Assembly: GCA_937892155.1 (NCBI GenBank)
Contig: CALAUG010000046.1
Span: forward strand, 1 to 64,000
DNA from: an uncultured Bacteroidales bacterium
Lineage (GTDB): Bacteria; Bacteroidota; Bacteroidia; Bacteroidales; UBA1715
DNA: 64,000 nt
Direction: 5' to 3'
Part shown: piece by piece, positions 37,103 to 47,574 of the stretch
Layout of the letters: the number at the start of each line of letters is the position of its first letter
Numbering within the stretch: position 1 is the first letter of the stretch
Position numbers and translations under genes: made by a program
Notes under the pieces: generated by a model
What the model saw: only the letters and a program-made list of their open reading frames with translations
Database searches by the model: none
Told to the model about the DNA's origin: nothing

Positions 37103-40100
37103 TTAGAAGTCCATTCCTATTGAAAAGTGATTCATCTGCTGAATTGCCCCCTCGTCGTTACCCCAGGCTACGTCAAAACGGGCAAAATAGCCAAACAAAC
37201 GGGTTCTGAATCCAAAGCCGTAACCATAAACAAACGGTTGACGCATTTCGTCAATTTCCACATAAATTGGCTGTTTATCAATTATGGTATAATTATACGC
37301 ATTTTCATCCCTGCCAGGTATCAATCCTGACCATGCTCCGCCTATATCAGTAAAGCCAACAATTTGAAAATTTTTCAAGATATCAGACTTTATCGGTTTT
37401 TGAAAAAAATACTGAATAATTGGCCAACGAAGTTCCAAATTTGCGATGGCAAAAGAATTTCCATTACGGATATTTTGAGAAAAACCACGCATATTTGTAC
37501 CAATTGCCTGATAAGCCCAATCGACGGTATGGTCGTATTGTATGGCAGAATTATACGTATCATATTTTGCAAACCAGTTGAGCCAATTATCCACTGCACC
37601 TAAATAGTACAACAACGGCGATGAGCCAAACGACGTGCTATATGCGATTCTGCCCGCAAGTATCATATTTCTATGTAGTTTCTGATAATGACGAACATCC
37701 AATCCAAAAACGCACAATGAAGAGTTATGAGCATTCAGCTGGGTAAAACCTTCAGCAAATACTTTTGCACGCGTTCCATAGAAAATATTCAAGTCACGTT
37801 TACGGACATTATCAAACACGTAATTGCACGACACGCCTATCCAAAATTCATCTGTTGTCGGTTCATTCAAGGAATTCATATCGGTTGACAGCGTAACATT
37901 ACGTACGTAGCGCAGATTCGGATTGACCGACACAGACTGCAGCTGATTAAACGGATATTTAAAACGACAGATAACATTATTGTCCTGCACACGGTCGATG
38001 TAACGTGATGAATTTGTCCCAAATGTCAATCCCGACTGACGGTGGAATATATATTGGCGGTCGACACGTTGCCGCAAATTTTCCAGAGAAAGCAAATATT
38101 CATTTGTCCCTAATGTTCCCGTAAAACGATAAGCACCAGTCATACGATAGTCCTCAAACAAATCAATAATACCAAGTTTGAGTAGAACATTCATATTCTG
38201 TGTGTAATCGTATTCCCCACCCGTAAAACTTTGATAGCCTGTATTGACAAACGAAAAATCAATTTGATTTACCAAAGAATTGATGTAAAAGTTTGTCTTA
38301 TACAAATTGGCCGTTTCGCGTTCAAACAACGTAGTATCAAAAAATGAATCCTGTATAGTAGATTGATTTTCCTGCCGTTTTACAGCGCGCAAATCGTGAG
38401 ATTCCAATGGCATTCTTTTAAAATGACTGCGACCTTTATGAAAAATCAACTGAATCATTGAATGCTCTGAGGTCGCATAATTTTGGACTTCCGCTGTCGT
38501 ATTGGGGACTTCAAAGTCAGACATTGAATAAGAATAATGGAAAGCTGTGTCAACATAGCTTACGGCACTGTCAAGCGATATCGCCTTTACCCTATTGCCT
38601 TCTGGTGCATTGTTCACATATAAATAGGTCCCATTGCCAAATTCAGACGGACGCTTTTCATCATATTCAGTTGACGTTAGACGTTGCAACGAATCGGATG
38701 CAAGCAAGAACAAATCATAATTATCTTGTATTGCCACGTGACGGTTATTAAGCTCATTTGTTCCACGATTTGATACGAACAAAATCTTTGTGTCATTCTG
38801 CGCATACGACGGATAACGGTCGTCGGCATCATCATCGGTAATTTGAACATTTTCAAACGTTTGCAGATTGTATGTGAACACATCCGTTTGTCCACCCTTT
38901 ACGCCAGAGAAGACAATATTTGAGCCGTCGGACGAATATGAGAAATCCAAAACTTTTTCAAAGTGATGGAACGGACGTGTTACAAATTCCTTCGCTTGGC
39001 AATTATATATTCTCATCCAGAGCGAACCCTTTTTTTCGTAAAAAAACACCAACGCAGTTCCCGCAGGATTCCATTGTACAACAGGATATGAATAATCGGT
39101 AATCTGTATAACTGGCGAACCAATTCCAAATACTTTTTTCGCTTTGCCCGATTCAAAATTATACGTCATGACACGAGTTTTGCCGTTTTTGTTTGTAACA
39201 ACGCCAAGATTTGATGCATCAGGAGAAAGTGCGAAATCGGTAATTTTATGTTTTGTCAGACGTTTTGGAAGAGAAAGATATTGCTCGTACTCATCAAAAC
39301 CAGTACGTTGTTTCTTAGCATAAAACTCATTCATTTCAGTCAACAGCATCTGCAACGATTTACCCATAACGTATTGGAAACTTGCATCAATATCGTCGGT
39401 TAACTTACTTAGATACAACACATTTGCAATGATTTTATCATCATACTGTTCTGCAATGTAGTGCCATAATGCATGACCAACAACAGGAGCGTCTTCTCCG
39501 TATAGTTGAGCTACCTTGCGATAATTTCCCAACTCAACCTGCTGACACACTAACTGTTCCAATTCGTCGTTCCAGGATTTTGAAAGATATTCTGTCATTC
39601 CGTCAAAGAACCATTCGGGATATGTTGCCAATGCGGAATTTGAAAGTATTCTTCTATACGAACCAATACCAAAGAGAAATTCGCTCAGCATAACTTCGGC
39701 AACGCCTTTTCGAATTTGACGCAAAAAATCGTTATGGTCGCCAGAAAAATACAAGGCAACCTTGTTATCAATAATTTGAGTAGTTCCGCCTACATTTGAC
39801 TCATCATCCGAAGTAGAAAAACCTATATTGCTTTGCTGAAAATCACCGAGAGTATTATACACGACGAATACGATTCTTCGGGAATAATCAAATTCCATAA
39901 ACTTTTTAATTTCCACGTAAGAAGAATCCACATTTCGTGCAACAAATTCGGCAAGATTCCGCCCATTTTTATCAAAATAGATATCGAATTTATCGTGGCG
40001 GAAATAGAACCAAAATTTCTCATCATACTGAACTCGATTTTTACCAAAGTCTTGTTGCAAACCGTTATAGAACTGTGCTGTCAACGATAGACTACAAAAT

Positions 40101-40132
40101 ACGCAAAACAATATGGATAATAATTTTCTCAT
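37103..40132 (-). CDS. Outer-membrane protein with degenerate peptidase-MA, propeller and beta-barrel domains
   Basis: I chose the ATG at 40132 (1009 residues), because MRKLLSILFCVFCSLSLTAQ is a clean signal peptide; the frame extends 19 codons further without one. Residues about 20-290 resemble peptidase MA (gluzincin) domains, but the HExxH helix reads KGVAEVML and the downstream EG motif is FFDGMTEYLS, so metal binding is probably lost. Residues about 300-600 resemble TolB/WD40-like propeller blades (LSPDASNLGVVTNKNGK, SSDGSNIVFSG). The rest looks like an outer-membrane barrel ending in a terminal Phe (HFSIGMDF). It is likely an outer-membrane protein. It sits next to the dcw cluster but has its own orientation gap and a terminator before it. 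Confidence 0.75.
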   Translation of the reverse strand: MRKLLSILFCVFCSLSLTAQFYNGLQQDFGKNRVQYDEKFWFYFRHDKFDIYFDKNGRNLAEFVARNVDSSYVEIKKFMEFDYSRRIVFVVYNTLGDFQQSNIGFSTSDDESNVGGTTQIIDNKVALYFSGDHNDFLRQIRKGVAEVMLSEFLFGIGSYRRILSNSALATYPEWFFDGMTEYLSKSWNDELEQLVCQQVELGNYRKVAQLYGEDAPVVGHALWHYIAEQYDDKIIANVLYLSKLTDDIDASFQYVMGKSLQMLLTEMNEFYAKKQRTGFDEYEQYLSLPKRLTKHKITDFALSPDASNLGVVTNKNGKTRVMTYNFESGKAKKVFGIGSPVIQITDYSYPVVQWNPAGTALVFFYEKKGSLWMRIYNCQAKEFVTRPFHHFEKVLDFSYSSDGSNIVFSGVKGGQTDVFTYNLQTFENVQITDDDADDRYPSYAQNDTKILFVSNRGTNELNNRHVAIQDNYDLFLLASDSLQRLTSTEYDEKRPSEFGNGTYLYVNNAPEGNRVKAISLDSAVSYVDTAFHYSYSMSDFEVPNTTAEVQNYATSEHSMIQLIFHKGRSHFKRMPLESHDLRAVKRQENQSTIQDSFFDTTLFERETANLYKTNFYINSLVNQIDFSFVNTGYQSFTGGEYDYTQNMNVLLKLGIIDLFEDYRMTGAYRFTGTLGTNEYLLSLENLRQRVDRQYIFHRQSGLTFGTNSSRYIDRVQDNNVICRFKYPFNQLQSVSVNPNLRYVRNVTLSTDMNSLNEPTTDEFWIGVSCNYVFDNVRKRDLNIFYGTRAKVFAEGFTQLNAHNSSLCVFGLDVRHYQKLHRNMILAGRIAYSTSFGSSPLLYYLGAVDNWLNWFAKYDTYNSAIQYDHTVDWAYQAIGTNMRGFSQNIRNGNSFAIANLELRWPIIQYFFQKPIKSDILKNFQIVGFTDIGGAWSGLIPGRDENAYNYTIIDKQPIYVEIDEMRQPFVYGYGFGFRTRLFGYFARFDVAWGNDEGAIQQMNHFSIGMDF

Positions 40133-40162
40133 AATTGAACATACAAAATTACAAGAAAAACG

Positions 40163-40200
40163 AAAAATAAAAAAGCCCAGAGGATGCACACCTCCAGGCT
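40163..40200 (-). terminator. Rho-independent terminator after ftsZ
   Basis: Read on the minus strand, AGCCTGGAGG (40200-40191) pairs with CCTCTGGGCT (40183-40174) in a 10-pair stem with two G-U wobbles, followed by TTTTTT. The wobbles become mismatches on the plus strand, so it acts on the dcw transcript only. Confidence 0.85.
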
Positions 40201-40233
40201 AAAAAAGTATGTTTTTTTTAATAACGGGAGGAA

Positions 40234-41595
40234 CTAATCCACGTTATGGTTTAAATACTTATTGTCGTCGCTTAACTTAATACCTTTTGTATCTGGACTG
40301 ATAGAGAATTGCGAAGGAGCAGTTCCCTGAATTGTAGCAGTCGTCGTTGTTGTTGTAACAACAGGGCGAGCCTGAGACTGCATTGTAGATAATGGAGATT
40401 TAATCTGACGTTTAAAAGCAGGCTGATCTTCAAACTGCGAAATATCTTCCATCTTTTTTACTTCGGCATAATTAAAATTTTGCACGCTCACATTAAGAGG
40501 TTCGTTGAACTTTTGTGGATTTGAAGTGGATGGTGCTACTGGTGGCACAACTTCTTCATCACCATGCAATCTAACGGTTTTAACAGGTGCAGCCTGACGC
40601 AAATCAGGAATATCATCAATTTCGAAACCAGTTGCAATCATAGTTATCTGAACCTCTTCTCCGTCTTCGGGTTCGTCCATTAAATAACCCCAGGTGATAT
40701 CAACATCTGTTTCGGCTTTTTCGCGGATAAAATCCATTATAACTTCCAACTCATCGCCAGTAAGTTCATTTTCTGCTGACGAGGTGATGTTAAGGAGTAT
40801 TTTCTTTGCACCACGGATGTCGGCCTTATTAAGCAACGGACTATCGAGTGTAGCCTCTATTGCCTTATAAGCACGTTCTTCACCAGAAGCAGAGCCACGT
40901 GCCATAACTGCAACGCCACTATCGTGCATTACTGCGCGTACATCTTCGAAGTCAACATTTACGAAACCAGTTTTTTGCATAATCTCGGCTATAGACTTCG
41001 TCGCAACCGACAATATACCGTCGGCCTTTGCAAAAGACTGACGCATTGGTAAAGCACCATATTGTTCACGAAGAGTCTGATTATTGATAATCAGTATTGA
41101 ATCAACGTGCTGACTCAAAGCCTCTACGCCATGAAGAGCATTTTTGTAGCGCGTTGTACCTTCGAATTTGTATGGGATTGTTACGATTGCAACCGTTAGA
41201 ATTCCTTTACCCTTTGATATTTCAGCAATAACAGGAGCTGCGCCCGTGCCAGTACCGCCGCCCATTCCTGCTGTTATAAATACCATTTGTGTACCTTCGA
41301 GCAGTTCTTCTATTTCGGCTGTAACCTCTTTAGCATATTCCTCGCCTTTTTCTGCATTACTTCCACAACCAAGTCCTTGTCCCAAACGGATTTTTGTTGG
41401 TATAGGACTTTTTCTCAAATCCTGTTCGTCGGAGTTGCAGATTATAAAATCCACATCAGGAATACCTTCTGCATACATTCTATTTGCGGCATTACCACCG
41501 CCACCGCCAACTCCAATAATTTTTATTGAAGCTGCATTACGCGACTCGCCATATTCAGGAGCCATTGCATCTATAATATCCATATTATCTTTCAT
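40234..41595 (-). CDS. ftsZ: Cell division protein FtsZ
   Basis: A 453-residue tubulin-like GTPase that forms the division ring. The GTP site GMGGGTGTGAAP and the N-terminal VGGGGGNAANRM are intact. The globular part ends near residue 325. A long linker (about 330-435) follows, and the C-terminal tail GIKLSDDNKYLNHNVD is the likely FtsA-contact segment. It is the last gene of the dcw cluster, 2 bases after ftsA, before a terminator. Confidence 0.98.
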   Translation of the reverse strand: MKDNMDIIDAMAPEYGESRNAASIKIIGVGGGGGNAANRMYAEGIPDVDFIICNSDEQDLRKSPIPTKIRLGQGLGCGSNAEKGEEYAKEVTAEIEELLEGTQMVFITAGMGGGTGTGAAPVIAEISKGKGILTVAIVTIPYKFEGTTRYKNALHGVEALSQHVDSILIINNQTLREQYGALPMRQSFAKADGILSVATKSIAEIMQKTGFVNVDFEDVRAVMHDSGVAVMARGSASGEERAYKAIEATLDSPLLNKADIRGAKKILLNITSSAENELTGDELEVIMDFIREKAETDVDITWGYLMDEPEDGEEVQITMIATGFEIDDIPDLRQAAPVKTVRLHGDEEVVPPVAPSTSNPQKFNEPLNVSVQNFNYAEVKKMEDISQFEDQPAFKRQIKSPLSTMQSQARPVVTTTTTTATIQGTAPSQFSISPDTKGIKLSDDNKYLNHNVD

Positions 41596-41597
41596 AA

Positions 41598-42983
41598 TTA
41601 AATGTGTTGTTTTTCTGATTGTGCATCTGATAATTTGTACTCGTCATCAACGTTGGTTATTTCTTTCATAAACCCTTTTACATAACCTCCAATACTGCCC
41701 CAAAATCTTTTCCTTGTAGTAGGTTCCAATTTAACACTTTCTTCCGTTAACTGTGGCTCTTCTACCACAACAGTTGCTGCTTTTTGTGCTTCAAGCTCTG
41801 CAAGATACTGTTGATAATCAATTTCCCAGTGCTTTGAAGATTTTTGCAACAATCCAACTACGGTTGAATATTTTGGATTGTTAAACAAGGTGTTTTCACG
41901 ATATTGAATACTGCTGATTGGAGTTTTGATTTCCGATGGTTTTTTTAGCAGATAATTCAATAACTGAGACAAGTTTTTCAAATTTGCTCCACCTCCAGTT
42001 AACACCAATGAAGTTATCTTGTCGGCATAACCCGAAGTGTATATTGTGTATTGCACTGAGTTGATTATTTCTATGATACGTGACTGGATAATACCTGCCA
42101 ACGACACACTTGTGATTGTTTTCTGAGTACAACCATTACCAATAATCACATTTACATTTTCTATGCCTTCTTGAAGAGCTGAACCCCATTCTAATTTTAG
42201 AGCTTCCGCATCTTCTTTCATTATTTCACAACCACACATAATATCCTTGGTAATGAGTTCACCACCAAAAGGAACAACTTCTGTAGTCTGTAAAATACCA
42301 TCATAATAGATTGCGATATCGGTTGTTCCACCACCCATATCAATCAATGCGACGCCGCGTTTTCTCTCGGCATCGGTTAGCACAGCGTCTGACGATGCCA
42401 GTGGTTCCAAATAAAACATATCTTCAGATGTTTCCAAACCAGCACCTCTTACACTACTTTTAATCATATCCAAGGATTTCGTTTTTCCTTTTACGATATG
42501 AAAATTTGCTTCAACGTAACCACCAGGTAAATCAAGAGGTGATTTTACGTAACAGCCGTCAATTTGGTAATCCTGAGGAATAACATGAATAATTTCCTCT
42601 TCTGGTAAAATCATTACTTGTTTTTGGGCAGCAACAAACAATTCATCAAGTTCCTTTTGAGTAATAGGTGCTGATGCATCTGTACGATTACGTTGAACCG
42701 TTGTACGTTCCGATACAATGTGACGACCAGCGACACCGACAACTACTTTTTTAGGGAAAAATCCAGCTTCTTTCTCGGCTATGGCAACAGCACGTTTGAT
42801 AGCCGTTGTTGTCTGATGCGCAGCAACAACTGTACCTGCATTCATTCCCTCTGACGGTGTTTCACCCTTACCTATCACTACGATAGATCCTGATTCGTTT
42901 TTGTAACCAACCAATGCCACAATCTTTGTCGTCCCGATGTCGATTGCAGCGAACATTTTTTGTTTTTCTAGTTCCTTTTCCAT
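41598..42983 (-). CDS. ftsA: Cell division protein FtsA
   Basis: A 461-residue actin-like ATPase that tethers FtsZ to the membrane. AIDIGTTKIVALVG (phosphate 1), LIDMGGGTTDIAIY (phosphate 2) and LTGGGANLKNL (adenosine) are clear. The 1C domain (about 85-165) is present. The C-terminal extension (about 385-461) contains GSIGGYVKGFMKEI, a plausible membrane-targeting helix. Confidence 0.97.
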   Translation of the reverse strand: MEKELEKQKMFAAIDIGTTKIVALVGYKNESGSIVVIGKGETPSEGMNAGTVVAAHQTTTAIKRAVAIAEKEAGFFPKKVVVGVAGRHIVSERTTVQRNRTDASAPITQKELDELFVAAQKQVMILPEEEIIHVIPQDYQIDGCYVKSPLDLPGGYVEANFHIVKGKTKSLDMIKSSVRGAGLETSEDMFYLEPLASSDAVLTDAERKRGVALIDMGGGTTDIAIYYDGILQTTEVVPFGGELITKDIMCGCEIMKEDAEALKLEWGSALQEGIENVNVIIGNGCTQKTITSVSLAGIIQSRIIEIINSVQYTIYTSGYADKITSLVLTGGGANLKNLSQLLNYLLKKPSEIKTPISSIQYRENTLFNNPKYSTVVGLLQKSSKHWEIDYQQYLAELEAQKAATVVVEEPQLTEESVKLEPTTRKRFWGSIGGYVKGFMKEITNVDDEYKLSDAQSEKQHI

Positions 42984-42994
42984 ACTTTTTTTAT

Positions 42995-43792
42995 TTATTT
43001 TTTAGTGCATACTATTTGATTTTCAAACCTTAAAGAAATTGATTTATATAAATGCCAATTCTCGCGAACTTTGTCGGCTTTGTAAAACGCCCGTAACTTA
43101 TTGAACTTTGCATCTAAGTCTCTGTCGAACTTGCCCACCTCGATTTTTGAAGGACCTATTTTAGGAACCATCATTACCTGATGCAAACTATCCAAGTATA
43201 TTTGTTCTATCATAGGTGCAAACATTTTGTCTTCGCTGATTTTGCAAGCCAAAGCATAAATTTCCTTCAACTGACGTGATTGCTCTGCATCGGACAGAAC
43301 GTACGAACCAGATTTGCAGGCAACGTCAAAATCACCTGATGCGACCAATACACGCGAACTATTTCTTTTTGACAATGGGAATTCAATTCCGTCCTCGTCA
43401 ATGTAGAACTGATTTTTGAGTGTATAAATCCGTACTATTGGATTACGTTGTTGAATGGTAATGTGCAACTCGCCCGTATTTGAAAAATACACATCGCAGG
43501 ACTTTACAAACGGATTGTCTTTCAATGCTTTTTCATATTTGTTCACATTAATATCCTCAACCAACTTGCCAATCAACATATTGCGGTTTATGTCCAAAAA
43601 ATCATAAACATCATCTACCGTCAAAAAATCTCCGTGTGTGGTATTTTCCTGCAAAGTAACAACCACATCGGTACAACATTGCTTTTTCAATTTTGATTCA
43701 GAGAAAGAAATGCACACAATGGCCAACACAATTAAACCGAACGGTTTAAGAACGTGCTTTGTGTTATACCAAATGTTTCTTACCTTTCCCAT
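42995..43792 (-). CDS. ftsQ: Cell division protein FtsQ/DivIB
   Basis: A 265-residue single-pass membrane protein. The helix is near 16-33 (LKPFGLIVLAIVCISFSE), followed by a POTRA-like region (about 40-115, with KALKDNPFVKSCDVYFS) and a beta domain. Sequence conservation is low in this family; the call rests on topology, the POTRA signature and its place between murC and ftsA. It links divisome parts in the periplasm. Confidence 0.88.
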   Translation of the reverse strand: MGKVRNIWYNTKHVLKPFGLIVLAIVCISFSESKLKKQCCTDVVVTLQENTTHGDFLTVDDVYDFLDINRNMLIGKLVEDINVNKYEKALKDNPFVKSCDVYFSNTGELHITIQQRNPIVRIYTLKNQFYIDEDGIEFPLSKRNSSRVLVASGDFDVACKSGSYVLSDAEQSRQLKEIYALACKISEDKMFAPMIEQIYLDSLHQVMMVPKIGPSKIEVGKFDRDLDAKFNKLRAFYKADKVRENWHLYKSISLRFENQIVCTKK

Positions 43793-43794
43793 AT

Positions 43795-45174
43795 CTATTT
43801 TTTCAACAAATCAGTTATTGGTTGTACGAAGCGGTCAATATCGCCGGCGCCAACCGTTATTAAAACTTCTAAATCTTTATTTTTCAACACATTCAAAAGA
43901 TTTTCCTTTGAACACATTTCTTTTTTGCCACAAGTAACCTTATCAAAAATGATTTTCGATGTAACGCCTTCTATCGGTAACTCGCGAGCTGGATAAATGT
44001 CTAGCAAAATCAATTCGTCGAGCAACGACAAACTCTTTGCAAATTCTGCAGCGAAATCGCGCGTACGGGTGTATAAGTGTGGTTGGAAAATTCCCGTCAA
44101 TTTTTTGCCTGCATACATTTCGCGAATCGACGTGATGCAAGCAGCAAGTTCTGCCGGATGATGTGCATAGTCGTCAATGTAAATTACTTTTTCGCTGGCA
44201 ACATGAACGTCAAAACGACGAACAACGCCTTGTACTTGTTTTGATAGATTTTTCAATTCATCTGTAGTCAAACCATTTACCAACGATGCAGCAGAAGCGG
44301 CAACAAAATTTTCAACATTGGTTTTTCCCGGCAAACCGAACGAAATGCCCGAAATTTCGCCAAACGGCGTGTGCAACGTCAATTCAAACGCATTGTTTTT
44401 AATCTCTATTGATTTCATATAGAAATCGGCAGAAGCGTCTTGCAGTGCGTATGTATAAACCGTTACATTATGATTTTTCAAATCCTGTTTGATTGGCTCG
44501 AAATTCAACCCAAGTTTATGGATAAGCGTACCATTTTGTTGGATTTGACGGGCAAACTGATAGAATGATTCTATCACAGCCTCGTGCGTTCCGTAAATAT
44601 CAAGATGGTCGGCATCCATAGCAGTAATTACCGCTGTAGAAGGATACAAATTGTGGAACGAACGGTCGAATTCATCAGCTTCAACAGCAATAAGTTCCGA
44701 ATTACCATCGTACACAAAATTTGAATTGAAGTTCTTAGAAATTCCACCAAGAAAAGCATTACAACCCTTACTTGATTTATTCAGTAAGAACGATGTGAAT
44801 GTCGTCGTAGATGTTTTACCATGCGTACCTGCGATGGCAACCGTCGTTTTATCTTTGCAGATAAGCCCGAGAACTTGAGCGCGCTTAAGAATAGTAAAAC
44901 CATTATTCTTGAAATAAATATATTCAGTATTATCTTTTGGTATAGCTGGCGTAATCACAACGATAGTTTCGTCTTTTGCAGATTTCACCTCCGCAGGAAT
45001 TTCGTCAATCGAATCAGTATAGTGCACCGCCATTCCCTCCGACTGCAATGCACGAGTCAAATCGGAGCAAGTACGGTCGTAGCCATAGACCGAAGCACCT
45101 TGCAAGTTAAAATAACGAGCAAGAGCACTCATTCCAATTCCACCAATACCAAGAAAATAATAATTCCGTTTCAT
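43795..45174 (-). CDS. murC: UDP-N-acetylmuramate-L-alanine ligase
   Basis: A 459-residue Mur ligase that adds L-Ala to UDP-MurNAc. The N-terminal Rossmann motif GIGGIGMSALA, the ATP loop GTHGKTSTT, and IDDYAHHPAE are hallmarks of MurC. Its start overlaps the murG stop by one base in a TAATG arrangement. Confidence 0.97.
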   Translation of the reverse strand: MKRNYYFLGIGGIGMSALARYFNLQGASVYGYDRTCSDLTRALQSEGMAVHYTDSIDEIPAEVKSAKDETIVVITPAIPKDNTEYIYFKNNGFTILKRAQVLGLICKDKTTVAIAGTHGKTSTTTFTSFLLNKSSKGCNAFLGGISKNFNSNFVYDGNSELIAVEADEFDRSFHNLYPSTAVITAMDADHLDIYGTHEAVIESFYQFARQIQQNGTLIHKLGLNFEPIKQDLKNHNVTVYTYALQDASADFYMKSIEIKNNAFELTLHTPFGEISGISFGLPGKTNVENFVAASAASLVNGLTTDELKNLSKQVQGVVRRFDVHVASEKVIYIDDYAHHPAELAACITSIREMYAGKKLTGIFQPHLYTRTRDFAAEFAKSLSLLDELILLDIYPARELPIEGVTSKIIFDKVTCGKKEMCSKENLLNVLKNKDLEVLITVGAGDIDRFVQPITDLLKK

Positions 45175-46265
45175 TATTTTGTTTTTATCAATTTGACAAC
45201 CTCGTCGGCAATTCTATTTGCTGAATCACGTTGAGCCAGCGTCAATATATTTTTAGACAAATCAGCAAGTTTTACCTCGTCGTTAATTAAGTTCAGCGCA
45301 GTTGCAATCAACTCGTTTTCTGCATCGACATCTTTCACCAACACAGCGGCATTTTTGTTGACCAACGCCATTGCATTATGCGTTTGGTGATCTTCGGCAA
45401 CATTTGGAGAAGGAACCAAAATAGAAGGTTTACCCAACAAGCACAATTCAGAAATTGAACTTGCGCCAGCGCGGGAAATAACCAAATCGGACATTGCATA
45501 CGCCAAATCCATACGGCTCACAAAATCAGTTACAATCAATCGGTCCGATTTAAATGGCTCCGCAGCCTTGCGGGCAGCCTCAATATAGCCTTTACCAGTC
45601 TGCCACAAAACTTGAATACCACTTTCAGAAATTTCTTTCAAATGAGCAATCACACTATTATTTACTGTGCGAGCACCAAGGCTTCCACCAATAATCAAAA
45701 GGACTTTTTTGTCGGCTGAAAAACCAAATTCTTTCAATGCTTCCTCTTTATTTCCGCCCGCAAGATTTTGACGAACAGGATTACCCGTAAGAATTATTTT
45801 TTCAGCAGGGAAGAATTTTTCCATGCCTTCGTAAGCAACACAAATCTTGCTTGCGTCGTTCTTCAAAAGTTTATTGGTAACGCCAGCAAAACCATTTTGT
45901 TCTTGCAACAAAACAGGAACACCTTGTTTTGCGGCAACTTTCATAGCAGCACCCGAAGCATAACCACCAACACCAACTGCCACATCCGGTTTGAAATCCT
46001 TAACAATTTTCTTTGCCTTGCGCATACTTTTCGCCAAGTCAATCAACACCGAAATGTTTTTCAACAAATGAGCGCGGTCAAAGCCACGAATTGGCAAACC
46101 AACGATTTTATATCCTGCAGCAGGAACGCGTTCCATTTCCATACGAGATTCTGCACCAACGAAAAGAATTTCGCAGTCAGGATATTTTTCACGTAGTGCA
46201 TTTGCAATACTTACAGCTGGAAAAATGTGTCCGCCGGTTCCACCGCCACTAATTAATACCTTCAT
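45174..46265 (-). CDS. murG: Undecaprenyl-PP-MurNAc-pentapeptide GlcNAc transferase
   Basis: A 363-residue GT28 enzyme that makes lipid II from lipid I at the inner membrane face. The N-terminal glycine-rich loop SGGGTGGHIFPAVSIA and the C-terminal SRAGASSISELC are diagnostic. It starts one base after ftsW, consistent with coupled translation. Confidence 0.97.
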   Translation of the reverse strand: MKVLISGGGTGGHIFPAVSIANALREKYPDCEILFVGAESRMEMERVPAAGYKIVGLPIRGFDRAHLLKNISVLIDLAKSMRKAKKIVKDFKPDVAVGVGGYASGAAMKVAAKQGVPVLLQEQNGFAGVTNKLLKNDASKICVAYEGMEKFFPAEKIILTGNPVRQNLAGGNKEEALKEFGFSADKKVLLIIGGSLGARTVNNSVIAHLKEISESGIQVLWQTGKGYIEAARKAAEPFKSDRLIVTDFVSRMDLAYAMSDLVISRAGASSISELCLLGKPSILVPSPNVAEDHQTHNAMALVNKNAAVLVKDVDAENELIATALNLINDEVKLADLSKNILTLAQRDSANRIADEVVKLIKTK

Positions 46266-46266
46266 A

Positions 46267-47574
46267 TTATAATTCTTTTACATTATTACTATTTATGTCT
46301 TTGTCATCCTTGTTTTTTGCCGATGCCACTCTTCTTTTTGTGTATTCAACAATACCCTGAATTATTCCAAATTCGATACATGAGATGATTAATGACGAAC
46401 CACCCGAACTAATGAATGGTAATGTTTGTCCCGTTGCAGGAAGCACATTCACAACCACGCAAATATGTATGAATGCCTGCGCCACCATCATAAATGTCAT
46501 TCCTGCCAACACCATTGTATCAAACTTGAACGTCACCATCTTTAAATACTGCAACACACGCGTGAAAAATATCACATACAAAAGCAACACGACAATTGCA
46601 CCAATCCAACCATACTCCTCAACAATAATTGCATAAATAAAATCGCAATACGCCTGAGACAATTTATATCTCTGCGTACTATTTCCTGGACCTTTCCCCC
46701 AAAAACCGCCCTCGGCAATTGCTTTTTTTGCTTGTGTTACCTGATGATTATCAGCTGGAACATAATCGGTCTGCTCGTTGTAACCACTTGCATATTTACC
46801 CAATGACGGCATAAAACTGATAACACGCGTCTGCCAGGTTGGTAGACGAGGCAACATTGACACTGCAGGTGCAGGACACGTCATTATTAATATGAACATA
46901 ATTACACCCAAACCAGACATAATACCCACAAGCGGCAACATTCTTTTCAGACGAATTCCAGCGAACAAGAACATTATGAACGTGATAATCGTAATAAAGA
47001 GAGCTGTAGAGAAATTCGAAATCAAAATCAATCCAATTGCCAAGGCAATCAAAACAATCAATTTATAAAATGTCAATTTTCCCTCTGCGCTATCTTCATC
47101 CAACACTTCTTCGTGTTTGGTAACAAACAACGATATGTACACTATCAATGTCATTTTTATTATTTCACTCGGTTGTACTGAAATTCCAAACAGATTTATC
47201 CAACGTGTTGCACCATTTATTTCCTGACGGAAACCTGGGACAAATGTTAAAACCAACAAACCAAGAGAAATAATATAAAATGGAAGAGCAACATTCTTTA
47301 ACAGATTCGGAGTAAAACACGTTATCAATATGGCAGTAATAATTGTTGCTGCAAAACCAACAAGCAAAAAAGCAAATTGTTTCACAAGAACACCAATAGA
47401 CGATCCGAAATTATCGGACATCACCATACTGGAAGAACTAAAAACAGAGACAATAGAAATAGCTCCAAGGATGACAAGGACTATCCAAAGTGCCTTATCT
47501 CCTACCAGCAAATCAGAGAAATTCCTTATCTCCAACTTACCTATAAACTTTCTATTTTCTGTCTTTTCTGCCAT
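46267..47574 (-). CDS. ftsW: SEDS peptidoglycan glycosyltransferase FtsW
   Basis: A 435-residue polytopic membrane protein of the SEDS family. About ten helices are visible, with the conserved FSTALFITIITF, AYCDFIYAIIVEEYG and PFISSGGSSLI segments. It works with the FtsI transpeptidase at the septum. RodA is the close alternative, but the position in the dcw cluster supports FtsW. It starts at a TAATG overlap with murD. Confidence 0.95.
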   Translation of the reverse strand: MAEKTENRKFIGKLEIRNFSDLLVGDKALWIVLVILGAISIVSVFSSSSMVMSDNFGSSIGVLVKQFAFLLVGFAATIITAILITCFTPNLLKNVALPFYIISLGLLVLTFVPGFRQEINGATRWINLFGISVQPSEIIKMTLIVYISLFVTKHEEVLDEDSAEGKLTFYKLIVLIALAIGLILISNFSTALFITIITFIMFLFAGIRLKRMLPLVGIMSGLGVIMFILIMTCPAPAVSMLPRLPTWQTRVISFMPSLGKYASGYNEQTDYVPADNHQVTQAKKAIAEGGFWGKGPGNSTQRYKLSQAYCDFIYAIIVEEYGWIGAIVVLLLYVIFFTRVLQYLKMVTFKFDTMVLAGMTFMMVAQAFIHICVVVNVLPATGQTLPFISSGGSSLIISCIEFGIIQGIVEYTKRRVASAKNKDDKDINSNNVKEL

